The position numbers and the translations under genes were made by a program. A DNA stretch of 64,000 nucleotides from Schlesneria sp. Lineage in GTDB: Bacteria > Planctomycetota > Planctomycetia > Planctomycetales > Planctomycetaceae. Shown one piece after another: positions 42,902-51,832 of the stretch; positions within the stretch are counted from its first letter, which is position 1, and every line of letters starts with the position of its first letter. Below the pieces are notes generated by a model. The model had not been told where the DNA came from, did no database searches, and saw only the letters and a program-made list of their open reading frames with translations. The DNA is taken from NCBI GenBank assembly GCA_028291515.1, contig JAQGHU010000022.1, positions 1 through 64,000 of the forward strand, in the 5' to 3' direction.

Positions 42902-44224
42902 ATGATCTTCGGCTTCGGTAAATCTCGAGACAATGATGACGATGATGAAGATGAGGATGACGAAGAAGAGATCGATCTCGTCAATTTTCAAGGTGCGCTG
43001 AACGGCCGATCGGCGGACCTGGCGGCGAACGCACGTCTCGTGCAGGCGGCGTTGTTACCCACCCGCGAGATGATCACGGATGCTTTGGAACGCCGGGCCG
43101 AAATGGTCCGACTGGAGATCAAAGGCGAGAAGGCTCAAACCGCGCTGTCAGTCGACGGAATGCCTTTTGCCGGCGGCCGGATGCCGAAGCAGCAGGCCGT
43201 GGCGATCATTCAAATGCTGAAAATCCTCTCGGGCCTGGATGCGAAGCTGAAAGGCAAACATCAAGTCGGTGGGGTGAAGGCCGAATTTAACGAGATCAAG
43301 TACGAACTGACGACGGATATCGCACCGCAGGCGGATGGAACCGAGCGACTCACCGTCCGTATCCGCAACATGAAGCATAAGCTCGACACGCCGCAAGAGC
43401 TTGGATTCACTGATGCCAGCCGAGCGATGATTCGTCAGTTAACATCAAATCGTCACGGGATCATTGTCGTTTGCGGTCCGGCGGGATCGGGAGTCACGAC
43501 AACGTTGTATGCCCTCATTCGTGGGATCGATGTCTATTTGTACTCGATCTATTCGATCGCCGATCCTGGCAGTCGCGAACTGATCAACATCAAACTTTTC
43601 GAGGTGAACGAAGGGGACGATATCGAATCCAGCATCGGGCGGATGATGCGTGAAGAAGCTGACGTCGTCCTGGTCAAGCCGATTCGTGATGCTGACACGA
43701 CCAAGCAACTGATGAACGTCGCCGATCGAATCACCATCATGTCCGAGATGTCGGCGAAGGATGCCGCGAACGGAATCTGGCAGTTGGCAGAGTGGTCGGG
43801 GAACCGAGAACTCGCCAGTACCGTGATTGATGCCGCTTATGGTACGAAGCTGATTCGAATCTTATGCACCAGTTGTCGGGAAGCGTTCCGGCCGAATCCG
43901 AAGCTGCTGGAAAAGGTTGGCCTGCCTCCCGAGACAAAAGTGCTCTACCGCAAGGGTGAGCCGATGGTCGACGAGAAGACGGGCGAGGAAGACCCTCCGT
44001 GCGAAAAATGCGACGGGATCGGCTACTTCGGTCGGGTCGCGATGCTGGAGACCATTGTCGTCTCAGACAGCCTCCGGAAACTGATCGCGTCAGGTGGAAC
44101 GGCCGACCAGATTAAGGTCGCCGCTCGGTCTGAGGGCTGCCTGACATTTCATAAAGACGGACTGCGCCTGGTGGCCGAGGGGAAAACCTCCTTGGAAGAA
44201 CTCCAGAGAGTCTTTAAAGCCTGA
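42902..44224 (+). CDS. GspE/PilB-type secretion ATPase with degenerate nucleotide site
   Basis: A 440-residue member of the type II secretion/type IV pilus ATPase family. After an acidic N-terminus (~10-25, DDDDEDEDDEEEIDL), the core has GPAGSGVTTTLYAL (~191-204). The Walker A Lys of the usual GPTGSGKTT is Val here. The Walker B region reads VVLVKPIRDADTT instead of the usual GEIRDxET. A zinc-binding pair (CTSC ~322-325 and CEKC ~367-370) is intact. ATP hydrolysis is therefore doubtful and the protein may be a structural or regulatory paralogue. The start at 42902 follows GGAGAGGCGAG. No other pilus genes adjoin it; a PilMNO-secretin cluster lies 9 kb away. Confidence 0.85.
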   Translation: MIFGFGKSRDNDDDDEDEDDEEEIDLVNFQGALNGRSADLAANARLVQAALLPTREMITDALERRAEMVRLEIKGEKAQTALSVDGMPFAGGRMPKQQAVAIIQMLKILSGLDAKLKGKHQVGGVKAEFNEIKYELTTDIAPQADGTERLTVRIRNMKHKLDTPQELGFTDASRAMIRQLTSNRHGIIVVCGPAGSGVTTTLYALIRGIDVYLYSIYSIADPGSRELINIKLFEVNEGDDIESSIGRMMREEADVVLVKPIRDADTTKQLMNVADRITIMSEMSAKDAANGIWQLAEWSGNRELASTVIDAAYGTKLIRILCTSCREAFRPNPKLLEKVGLPPETKVLYRKGEPMVDEKTGEEDPPCEKCDGIGYFGRVAMLETIVVSDSLRKLIASGGTADQIKVAARSEGCLTFHKDGLRLVAEGKTSLEELQRVFKA

Positions 44225-44498
44225 TTTAAAAAGCAGTTATAGCAAGAGACAGTCAGCCAGTCCCCTTCAAGCGGGCTGGCTGCTGTCGTTTTATGTCAGT
44301 CGTAACTTCATTTATTGTATGGAGATGCGACTTGAGGCGTTTCTGGCTTGCTGATTCGGGGCAACGTCTTTTCTGGTGACCGAGGTGGTAATCTTTTCCA
44401 AGTCTAACGATTTGACCAAAGTTTCCGATTGCACCGGCCGATTCTGTAGTTGGATGGTTTTCGTGCCATTGGATTGTTCGTCGGGCAAGGATGCAGTC

Positions 44499-44756
44499 AT
44501 GAAGCGGAATGCGAACCGGTTTGGGCGAGGCCTGATGCTGACAGGTTGTTTGGTGCTGTCAGCCTTCTCGACTGGCTGCTGGCAAACCACGATCAGTGGC
44601 CAGACACTGCCGTCGGCGTACTACCTCGACGACGATGTACAGTACTTCCCCACGGGACCAGAGCAGAAACTGGCAAACCAGATTCGTGCTATGGAGCGAT
44701 ACAAGCTGCAACAGCAGGGCTTGCAGGACGATGCTAATGCAGGTCGCGGCTACTGA
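44499..44756 (+). CDS. Small lipoprotein
   Basis: An 85-residue lipoprotein: RGLMLTGCLVLSAFSTGC with lipobox FSTGC (Cys ~29), then QTTISGQTLPSAYYLDDDVQ and a helical C-terminus (QKLANQIRAMERYKLQQQGL). The start at 44499 has AAGGA 7 bases ahead. A longer frame from 44376 would remove the signal peptide from the terminus. Similar short YYLxDDVQYF lipoproteins exist in planctomycetes. Function unknown. Confidence 0.7.
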   Translation: MKRNANRFGRGLMLTGCLVLSAFSTGCWQTTISGQTLPSAYYLDDDVQYFPTGPEQKLANQIRAMERYKLQQQGLQDDANAGRGY

Positions 44757-44795
44757 CGCGGCTTCCGGATCGCGTTCGCGGACGTGATTGCAGAT

Positions 44796-44855
44796 TCACG
44801 CTTAGACGCAACGTCGCGGCAGATGCGCGGCTTTCCGTCTAAGCGTGATTTCGTT
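44796..44855 (+). terminator. Terminator after the small lipoprotein gene
   Basis: TCACGCTTAGACG and CGTCTAAGCGTGA form a perfect 13-bp stem with a ~27-base loop, followed by TTTCGTTTCTTTGG. It lies about 40 bases after the stop. Confidence 0.75.
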
Positions 44856-44958
44856 TCTTTGGGTTTGGAATGCGGTGCTTCGTGAGTGACTGGTGCCTGC
44901 CTGTCGCCGTACAATCTGACCGACACCCATTCCCGTTCGAGATTTGCTGCACACCACG

Positions 44959-46014
44959 ATGACCGATCCTGATCCCACTCCAGACCGTCCGCCACGCCGT
45001 CCGCGCTACCGCGGGACGCATCCTCGTTCATTCGGCGAGAAGTATAAGGAGCACCAGCCGGACCGATATGCCGACGATGTGACCAAGATCCTTGCCGGCG
45101 GCAAGACGCCCGCCGGATCTCATCGTCCGATCATGGTTGCAGAGATCATGACGGTTCTGGCTCCAAAGGCAGGCGATTTGGTTGTCGATTGTACGCTGGG
45201 ATACGGAGGGCACGCCGCTCAGATCCTGTCGATGATTCGACCCACAGGCAGATTGCTGGGATTGGACGTCGATCCGATCGAACTGCCCAAGACTGAGCAG
45301 CGGTTGCTGGAGCAAGGCACTTTGCCGCTATGCTTGACCGTTCGGCGTTCGAACTTTGCGGGTCTGGCGCGAGCCGTTGCCGAGGTGTTTCCCGACGGTG
45401 TGGATGCCATTCTCGCCGATCTGGGGGTTTCATCCATGCAATTGGACGATCCCGCGCGAGGGTTTACCTTCAAGTCCGATGCGCCACTCGATATGAGAAT
45501 GAATCCTCAGCACGGCCAATCGGCGGCGACGCTGCTGTCGAAGATTGACGAGGCCAAGTTGTCTGCCTTGCTGACCGAAAACGCCGACGAGCCGTATGCC
45601 GGGCGACTTGCCAAGGCGATCGTGCAGTCGCAGAAGTATCAGGCGATCCAATCGACGTCGGCTCTCGTGGATGTGATTCGCTCTGCCTTGGATAAGACGA
45701 ATTGTTCACCGGATCAGATTGCCATCACAATCCGCCGTGTTTTTCAGGCACTTCGAATTGCAGTCAATGACGAATTCGGTGCTCTTGATGCCCTGCTCAA
45801 TCAGATCCCAACGTGTCTTCGCGCCGGTGGCCGAGTCGCGATGCTGACGTTTCATTCGGGCGAAGATCGACGTGTGAAGCAGGCCTTCAAAACCGGTCTT
45901 CGGGATGGAATCTATGCCTCGATTTCCGAGGAAGTCATGCGTCCCAGTGCCGAGGAGCAGCGCTCGAATCCAAGATCGACTTCGGCGAAGCTACGATTCG
46001 CGACGCGCCAATAG
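44959..46014 (+). CDS. rsmH: 16S rRNA (cytosine(1402)-N(4))-methyltransferase
   Basis: A 351-residue SAM-dependent methyltransferase that modifies C1402 in the ribosomal decoding site. Landmarks are HRPIMVAEIMTVLAPKAGDL, the SAM motif VDCTLGYGGHA, LADLGVSSMQLDDPARGFTF with the family-defining DLGVSSxQLD, and IRRVFQALRIAVNDE. An N-terminal extension of about 55 residues, rich in Pro and Arg, precedes the core. In most bacteria rsmH sits in the dcw cluster next to mraZ and ftsI; here its neighbours are a small lipoprotein gene and a convergent SDR gene. Starting ATG is 44959; TTG 44944 is in frame. Confidence 0.95.
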   Translation: MTDPDPTPDRPPRRPRYRGTHPRSFGEKYKEHQPDRYADDVTKILAGGKTPAGSHRPIMVAEIMTVLAPKAGDLVVDCTLGYGGHAAQILSMIRPTGRLLGLDVDPIELPKTEQRLLEQGTLPLCLTVRRSNFAGLARAVAEVFPDGVDAILADLGVSSMQLDDPARGFTFKSDAPLDMRMNPQHGQSAATLLSKIDEAKLSALLTENADEPYAGRLAKAIVQSQKYQAIQSTSALVDVIRSALDKTNCSPDQIAITIRRVFQALRIAVNDEFGALDALLNQIPTCLRAGGRVAMLTFHSGEDRRVKQAFKTGLRDGIYASISEEVMRPSAEEQRSNPRSTSAKLRFATRQ

Positions 46015-46019
46015 CGCAG

Positions 46020-46829
46020 TTATTCTGCGCTCGTCTGGGTCTTGGCGGCAGCTCGGTCGTTACGGCGATTCAGCCGAGTGTTGACGTGTGCAAAGTTATG
46101 CAGCCAACGGTCGTAGTCTTTGGTCTTGAATTCAAAGAACTCGCCGACTTCGGGATGCGGCAGCACAAGAAATGTCTCTTGTCGCAAGGCCTCGATCACA
46201 CAATCGGCAACGTGCTCGGGCGTCACAGAACTCAGATGCAGAAACTGATGAATGGGATCGTCGAGGTCGAGGAAGTTCGTGGCAACGCCTGCGGGACAGA
46301 GGCAGGCGACTTTCAGGCCTTGATTGCGATAATGTACTGAAAGCCATTCGGCGAACGCGACCGCACCGTGCTTGGTGACCGAATAAGCGGCAGATCCGAT
46401 CTCGGTGAGCAGGCCGGCCGCGGACGCTGTCACGACAAACGCCCCACCACCCTGTTCGACCATCTTCGGGACCGCGGCGCGGGACAAATAGACATGAGCC
46501 AGGACATTGACTCGCCACAGCCGATCCCAGTCGGCGTCCGGTGTTTCAAAGCCTCCCTTGGTCGTCACGCCAGCGTTGGAGATGACGGCGTCGATCCGGC
46601 CGTACTCCTGATGCGTCCGTTCAACAACCGCTTTGACATCTTCTTCGCACGAGACATCGCAGGCGATGGCGATGCCGCCAATCTCTGCCGCGACTTCCCG
46701 AGCCGCATCCAGATCTCGATCGGCGATGACGATTCCACGTGGATGCTCTTGTGCGATTCGGCAACAGATGGCTCGACCGATTCCGTTCGCGCCGCCGGTT
46801 ACCAGCACCACACGATCACCGAGTTCCAT
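46020..46829 (-). CDS. Short-chain dehydrogenase/reductase
   Basis: A 269-residue SDR enzyme. NAD(P)-binding is TGGANGIGRAI (~11-21). The catalytic residues are Ser in VVTASAAG (~140) and Y-x3-K in SAAYSVTKH (~154-158). An Asn in the ISNAGVT motif is present, and the C-terminal substrate region is variable. The start at 46829 (MELGDRVVLVTGG) is preferred because AAAGG lies upstream. The gene converges on rsmH with only a 5-base gap between stop codons. The substrate is unknown. Confidence 0.88.
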   Translation of the reverse strand: MELGDRVVLVTGGANGIGRAICCRIAQEHPRGIVIADRDLDAAREVAAEIGGIAIACDVSCEEDVKAVVERTHQEYGRIDAVISNAGVTTKGGFETPDADWDRLWRVNVLAHVYLSRAAVPKMVEQGGGAFVVTASAAGLLTEIGSAAYSVTKHGAVAFAEWLSVHYRNQGLKVACLCPAGVATNFLDLDDPIHQFLHLSSVTPEHVADCVIEALRQETFLVLPHPEVGEFFEFKTKDYDRWLHNFAHVNTRLNRRNDRAAAKTQTSAE

Positions 46830-47149
46830 GGCGAAAACCTTTGACATCGATCCGAAATGCGACGTGATTGTCAGAACATCCATGACAGGCTGGGACTTGT
46901 ATCATGGCTATTCAAGTGCTGAAAGCCTAGATCGAAAACGGTTTGAACTCTGAATCAACCGCAAGATTGAGACTGTTCAGTTTGAACTTCAGTTGGAGAG
47001 CCTCAGGTCGGGTGAGCGGCTTTGTCGATCGAATCGATCTGGCAATCCGGGCAGATCTGTTGGCTTGTAGGTCATGGATTGTCGGTCCAAAACTCAAATC
47101 CCGGAAAACTGGACTTGTGTCTGGTCCCTGGGGCCATCAGCATGAAAAT
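46830..47149. other. Divergent promoter region
   Basis: About 320 bases between the SDR gene and the following + strand gene. A longer in-frame extension of that gene to 46943 exists but has no conserved-looking sequence. No operator, hairpin or clear promoter was found. Confidence 0.3.
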
Positions 47150-47797
47150 ATGCTCAAGATCTGTGACACAACACTGCCCCAGTCGCTTCTCAGCTACGTC
47201 GCTTTTCGTGTGGCGTTCCGAGAGACGTTTGAACGTTTGTCGCTTCACCGCCGTTCGGCCAATGACGTTGGCGAGGCGTATGGATATCTGGGCGAAATCC
47301 CGTTTTTACGGGAGGTTCCGGCCCAGATTCAGCTCGATCTGCTGGCCACGACCTGGCATCGCCATATTGCCCGTGAGACTTACACGGCGGATTTGGTTGA
47401 CGAGAGTGTGATTTACGCCGTCTGCGAATCGGCATCGCAACTCGTCGAGCGAAGTCCCGATGTCTTTGTGAATCACATGCGCGGCGGCCCCGTCGACCTG
47501 GCGGTGCCAGTTGACTCCTACTTGTCGCGGGAGCTGCGATTGCTGTACCTGGAGCTACCCAATGACGGAGACTTCCTACTCGTCAGCCAGTTCCTCGATT
47601 TAGAGCCGTCCGAGTCTGTTGAGCAGAAGATTGAGATGGGGGTTGATCCCAAACGGCTGGAAGAGCTATTCGAAATCCTGGGTCGATGGTACGTCTCGCC
47701 ACAATTCGCATCGCGTCTCAAAGGCTTGCTGACCGAGGCGGAGCAAACGGCGGTCATGAATGTCATTCCTGTGCGCTGTACGACTTCGACTCAATAG
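47150..47797 (+). CDS. Conserved planctomycete protein of unknown function
   Basis: A 215-residue soluble helical protein starting MLKICDTTLPQSLLSYVAFR. It includes FRETFERLSLHRRSANDVGE, LDLLATTWHRHIARETYTAD and LEELFEILGRWYVSPQFASR. No catalytic motif or membrane segment is recognised. The start is uncertain: the frame is open from 46943, but the upstream part is low-complexity and lacks a ribosome binding site. It is transcribed toward the pyruvate carboxylase gene and ends in a shared terminator area. Confidence 0.55.
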   Translation: MLKICDTTLPQSLLSYVAFRVAFRETFERLSLHRRSANDVGEAYGYLGEIPFLREVPAQIQLDLLATTWHRHIARETYTADLVDESVIYAVCESASQLVERSPDVFVNHMRGGPVDLAVPVDSYLSRELRLLYLELPNDGDFLLVSQFLDLEPSESVEQKIEMGVDPKRLEELFEILGRWYVSPQFASRLKGLLTEAEQTAVMNVIPVRCTTSTQ

Positions 47798-47849
47798 TGC
47801 GCAATGCTCCAGGCTGGTCGCTGCTGCATCGGCATCGTTTTAGGGCTCG

Positions 47850-47878
47850 CTGGATTCCCGCCTCCGCGGGAATGACGG
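47850..47878. repeat. REP-like palindromic unit
   Basis: CTGGATTCCCGCC-T-CCGCGGGAATGACGG is nearly identical to 2466-2494 (one base differs). It lies between the 3' end of the 215-residue gene and the pyc terminator. Confidence 0.75.
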
Positions 47879-47925
47879 AAGAGTGGACGAAGCCAAGGTC
47901 CATACATACTGCAGTCCAAAAAAAT

Positions 47926-47962
47926 AGCCCCGACGCATCGCATCGGGGCTATTCGTGTTTTG
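47926..47962. terminator. Bidirectional terminator between convergent genes
   Basis: AATAGCCCCGA and TCGGGGCTATT form an 11-bp stem around a CGCATCGCA loop. CGTGTTTTG follows on the + strand; on the minus strand the stem is followed by TTTTTTTGG. It can terminate both the 215-residue gene and pyc. Confidence 0.85.
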
Positions 47963-47972
47963 AAAACACTTC

Positions 47973-50900
47973 TCATTCGTACGTCAGCAGCAAATCGCCG
48001 GCGGCGACCTGTGTTCCGCGCTTCACGAGGATCTGGCTGATCTTGCCGTCGCGTTCGGCAGTCAGATTGGTTTCCATCTTCATGGCTTCCAGCGTGAACA
48101 GCTTCTGTCCCTTCTTGACGCTGTCGCCGGCCTGGACTGCGACAGTGACCACCATGCCGGGCATGCTGGCGCCAATGTGCTTCGGATTTGTGGAATCCGC
48201 TTTGATGCTGGAACTTGCTTCGGGCTCCAGCGACTTGTCGACGACGGTGACATCGCGCGGCTGGCCGTTGAGTTCGAAGAAGACCGTCCGTTGACCGTCC
48301 GCGTGTGGATCTCCGATCGTCAGGAAGCGAACAATCAGCCGCTTGCCGGGTTCGATATCGACCGCGATTTCCTCAGCCGGCGATTGGCCATAGAAGAATA
48401 CGGGCGTCGGCAGGCCGCTGGTGTCGGAGTACTTGTCGAGGTGTGCGTTGAATTCTTCGAAGACCTTCGGGTACAGCAACCAAGTCACAATGTCGCGGTT
48501 CGACGGTTCACGTTTCAGGATGGCCCGAACCTTGTCGCCCGCGGCCTTGAAGTCGGCGGCTGGCAGGCTCGCACCGGGACGACCAGTGACGACGGGCTTG
48601 CCCCGCAGGATGCGGCTTTGGACTTGAGCCGGAAAACCTCCGGGAGGCTGCCCCATCTTGCCGCTGATCAAATCGATGACCGATTCAGGGAAAGAGAGAT
48701 CTTTGTTCTCGTCGAGGATGTCCGCCGAGGTCAGATCGTTGGCGACCATGAAGAGGGCCATATCGCCGACACTTTTCGAACTGGGGGTGACTTTCACGAT
48801 GTCACCAAACAGTTGATTCACCTCGGCATAGAGGCGGCAGATATCAGGCCAGCGGTCAGAGAGTCCCAGTGCCTTTGCCTGTTGGTACAGGTTCGTGTAC
48901 TGACCGCCAGGCATCTCGTGCTGATACAAGTCTGCCGTGGCTGGCAGCATGACGGTTTCGAACGGCAGGTAATACTGCCGCACGACTTCCCAGTAACGGG
49001 CGAGCGAATCCAGGTGCTCGGTTTTCAAGCCGGTGTTACGATCTGAGAATCGCAACGCTTCGGCAATCGCATTCAAGTTCGGCTGTGACGTTCCGCCCGA
49101 CATCGGGGCAAGAGCCGCATCGGCGACATCGAGGCCTTCTTCGCTGGCCATCAGGATTGACGCTGCTTGAATGCCCGCCGTGTCGTGCGTATGGAAGTGG
49201 ATCGGAATCCCGATCTCTTCCTTCAGCGTCTTGACGAGTTTCGCCGCCGCAGCAGGTTTGCACAGGCCGGCCATATCCTTGATGGCGAGCATGTGTGCTC
49301 CCATCTTCTCCAGTTCCTTGGCCAGATTGACGTAGTACTTCAAGTCGTACTTGGGTCGCGCCGGGTTCAGGATATCGCCAGAGTAGCAAATGGCTGCTTC
49401 ACAAATCATGCCGGTATCGATGACCGCGTCCATCGCGACTTTCATGTTCGGAACCCAGTTCAGGGAATCGAACACTCGGAAAACGTCCATGCCGGCCTGA
49501 GCGGCTTCCTTCACGAACTCGACGACGATGTTGTCGGGATAGTTGGTATAGCCGACCGCGTTCGACGCTCGCAGCAGCATCTGGAACAGGATATTTGGAA
49601 CGCGTTCGCGTAACTGGGACAACCGATCCCAAGGACATTCCTTGTTGAATCGCATCGACGTGTCGAATGTCGCTCCGCCCCACATCTCCAACGAGAAGAA
49701 CTGGGGACAGAGTCGCGCATAGGCATCGGCGATCTGCAGCAGATCGTGAGTCCGGAAGCGGGTGGCCAGTAGCGACTGATGCGCGTCGCGCATGGTTGTG
49801 TCAGTGATCATGAGCGGCTTTTGCTCAAGCACCCAGTCGGCAAACTTTTTCGGGCCCAACTCCAGGAACTTGGTCCTGGTCCCTGATGGGATCGGTGCCT
49901 TCAGGTCCAACGTAGGCAGAGGTGCGGGAGCGCGGGTGACCTTCGCTGCAGTGGCGGTGAAGGTCTTGCCCGTGTTCAGAATCGTGTCTGCCAGGTAGGT
50001 CAAAACCTTGGTCGCGCGATCCTTGCGGGGCGCGAACTGGAAGAGTTCCGGCGTCTCATCGATGAAGCGCGTGGTGATCTCACCCTTGATGAACTTCGGG
50101 TGCGTCATCACCTTGATCAGGAAGGGGATGTTGGTCTTCACGCCGCGGATCCGGAATTCCTGCAAGCACCGTTCCATGCGGGCGGCTGCATCCTGAAAGC
50201 GTCGGCCGCGGGCGGAAACCTTGACCAGCAGTGAGTCATAGAACGGATTGACCACAGCCCCCGAGAATGCGCTGCCGGCATCCAGGCGAATACCCATCCC
50301 ACTGGCGGATCGATAGTGCGACACTCGGCCATAGTCGGGCATGAAGTTGTTGGTCGGGTCTTCGGTCGTGACACGGCACTGAATTGCGAATCCAGTCGTC
50401 TTGATATCCGCTTGAGATGCCAAGCCGATCTCGGGATCAGAGAGTGGCGTCCCCTGCGCGACGAGGATCTGCGATTTGACGATATCGACACCCGTGACTT
50501 CTTCGGTCACGGTGTGTTCGACCTGAATACGCGGGTTCACTTCAATGAAGTAGAAGTTGTTGTGATCGGTGTCAAACAGGAATTCGACGGTCCCGGCGTT
50601 CTGATAGCCGACAGCCCGGCCGATTTTCAGGGCCGATTCACAGATGGCGTCGCGAATTTCGGTTGCGAGAAACGGTGCCGGCGCGATCTCTACCACTTTT
50701 TGATGTCGTCGCTGTACGGAGCAGTCGCGTTCGAACAGGTGGACCAGATTCCCGTGCTTGTCGCCGAGCAATTGGACTTCGATGTGTCGAGGTCGAGGGA
50801 TGAACTTTTCGACGAAAATATCGGGTGAGCCGAACGCGGATAAAGATTCGCGCTGGGCCGATTCGAATAGGCTCGCCAGATCTTCTGCTTTGTGAACGAC

Positions 50901-51416
50901 GCGCATGCCGCGTCCGCCGCCCCCCTTGGCGGCTTTGAGAATGACGGGATAGCCCAAGGTTTTTGCAAGGCTTTCGCCATCGGCTACGCTGGCGATCGGC
51001 TGCGAACTTCCGCCGAGAACGGGGACTCCTGCAGCCTTGGCAATTTCGCGAGCGGTGATCTTATCTCCCAATTGTTCCAAGATCTTCGATGTCGGGCCGA
51101 CGAACTGAATACCTGCTGCGTCGCAGGCCTTGGCCAATTCGGGATTCTCAGAGAGGAATCCGTATCCGGGATGAATGGCATCGACGCCGGCGGTCTTGGC
51201 GATCCGGATAATGGCAGGAATATCGAGATAGGCCCGAATCGGCTCACCCGAACTGCCGATCTGATAGGCCTCGTCCGCTTTGAAGCGATGCAGCGCATAG
51301 CGATCTTCATGCGTGTAGATCGCGACCGTTCGGATATCCAGTTCATGAGCGCTGCGGAAAACTCGAATGGCGATTTCGCTGCGGTTGGCGACCAGCAGTT
51401 TTTCAATGAGCTTCAT
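47973..51416 (-). CDS. pyc: Pyruvate carboxylase
   Basis: A 1147-residue biotin enzyme that carboxylates pyruvate to oxaloacetate, refilling the TCA cycle. The N-terminal biotin carboxylase (~1-460) begins MKLIEKLLVANRSEIAIRVF and has the ATP-grasp KAAKGGGGRGMR and IEVNPRIQVEH. The carboxyltransferase domain (~530-1000) shows TTMRDAHQSLLATRFRT and FHTHDTAG. The C-terminal biotin carrier has EAMKMET with the biotinyl Lys at ~1113. The length matches the family. The open frame extends to 51872, but the true start is the ATG at 51416, where homology to other biotin carboxylases begins. No ribosome binding site is obvious before it. Confidence 0.97.
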   Translation of the reverse strand: MKLIEKLLVANRSEIAIRVFRSAHELDIRTVAIYTHEDRYALHRFKADEAYQIGSSGEPIRAYLDIPAIIRIAKTAGVDAIHPGYGFLSENPELAKACDAAGIQFVGPTSKILEQLGDKITAREIAKAAGVPVLGGSSQPIASVADGESLAKTLGYPVILKAAKGGGGRGMRVVHKAEDLASLFESAQRESLSAFGSPDIFVEKFIPRPRHIEVQLLGDKHGNLVHLFERDCSVQRRHQKVVEIAPAPFLATEIRDAICESALKIGRAVGYQNAGTVEFLFDTDHNNFYFIEVNPRIQVEHTVTEEVTGVDIVKSQILVAQGTPLSDPEIGLASQADIKTTGFAIQCRVTTEDPTNNFMPDYGRVSHYRSASGMGIRLDAGSAFSGAVVNPFYDSLLVKVSARGRRFQDAAARMERCLQEFRIRGVKTNIPFLIKVMTHPKFIKGEITTRFIDETPELFQFAPRKDRATKVLTYLADTILNTGKTFTATAAKVTRAPAPLPTLDLKAPIPSGTRTKFLELGPKKFADWVLEQKPLMITDTTMRDAHQSLLATRFRTHDLLQIADAYARLCPQFFSLEMWGGATFDTSMRFNKECPWDRLSQLRERVPNILFQMLLRASNAVGYTNYPDNIVVEFVKEAAQAGMDVFRVFDSLNWVPNMKVAMDAVIDTGMICEAAICYSGDILNPARPKYDLKYYVNLAKELEKMGAHMLAIKDMAGLCKPAAAAKLVKTLKEEIGIPIHFHTHDTAGIQAASILMASEEGLDVADAALAPMSGGTSQPNLNAIAEALRFSDRNTGLKTEHLDSLARYWEVVRQYYLPFETVMLPATADLYQHEMPGGQYTNLYQQAKALGLSDRWPDICRLYAEVNQLFGDIVKVTPSSKSVGDMALFMVANDLTSADILDENKDLSFPESVIDLISGKMGQPPGGFPAQVQSRILRGKPVVTGRPGASLPAADFKAAGDKVRAILKREPSNRDIVTWLLYPKVFEEFNAHLDKYSDTSGLPTPVFFYGQSPAEEIAVDIEPGKRLIVRFLTIGDPHADGQRTVFFELNGQPRDVTVVDKSLEPEASSSIKADSTNPKHIGASMPGMVVTVAVQAGDSVKKGQKLFTLEAMKMETNLTAERDGKISQILVKRGTQVAAGDLLLTYE

Positions 51417-51567
51417 GCGGAGAGCAGCTTTCGAAGGTGGAACTCGAACCAGACAGGCGCACAGGATACTTGAGGAATCCACCCTCTCGCAATTCAGTCC
51501 GCTACTCAGTTCTCGATCGAAATTAACGAATTCGAAACGGTTGGTCAGTTCAGGCAAGAACCGATTT

Positions 51568-51595
51568 GACAGCCGCGGAACTCGACCTATCTTTC
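51568..51595 (+). promoter_or_regulatory. Sigma-70-like promoter of the predicted small RNA
   Basis: A perfect -35 box TTGACA (51568-51573) and TATCTT (51590-51595, four of six) are separated by 16 bases. It points away from pyc, toward the terminator at 51718-51775. Confidence 0.45.
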
Positions 51596-51601
51596 GGGTG
51601 T

Positions 51602-51774
51602 TCAAAGCAAATCGCAAACGCAACGCACGCAACGCACAACAGTGATCGCTAGCGAGTGCGACACAATTTGATGCACACACCGTACAGCACTCGACTCCGC
51701 AAGGATTCGAGGGTTCGAGCGCGGCAAGGAGGAGCTGGGAGCTTCGAGGGGACCTTGCCGCGCTTTTTCTTTTA
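51602..51774 (+). ncRNA. Predicted small RNA of about 170 nt
   Basis: The interval runs from just after the promoter to the end of a strong intrinsic terminator and contains no ORF with a ribosome binding site. Internal pairing includes TCGCTAGCGA (51647-51656) and GAGTGC ... GCACTC (51656-51692). I compared it by eye with tmRNA, SRP RNA, RNase P RNA and 6S RNA features and saw no match. It could also be a transcript leader of the downstream pil operon with an attenuator. Confidence 0.4.
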
Positions 51775-51775
51775 C
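51718..51775 (+). terminator. Strong intrinsic terminator, plus strand
   Basis: A perfect 12-bp stem AGCGCGGCAAGG / CCTTGCCGCGCT, with a 23-base loop that has its own AGCT-GGG-AGCT pairing, is followed by TTTTCTTTT. It is the strongest terminator in the window and has no gene before it on the same strand. Confidence 0.85.
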
Positions 51776-51832
51776 TGACGAGCGTTCTTCCGGGTGATTC
51801 CGACGCGAACGCACGCCTGCCAAATCCACAGG

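Noticed and set aside
51602-51774. Known structural RNA (6S, SRP, tmRNA, RNase P) for the predicted small RNA
   Set aside because: Size or conserved motifs do not fit any of them by eye; kept only as an unassigned candidate.
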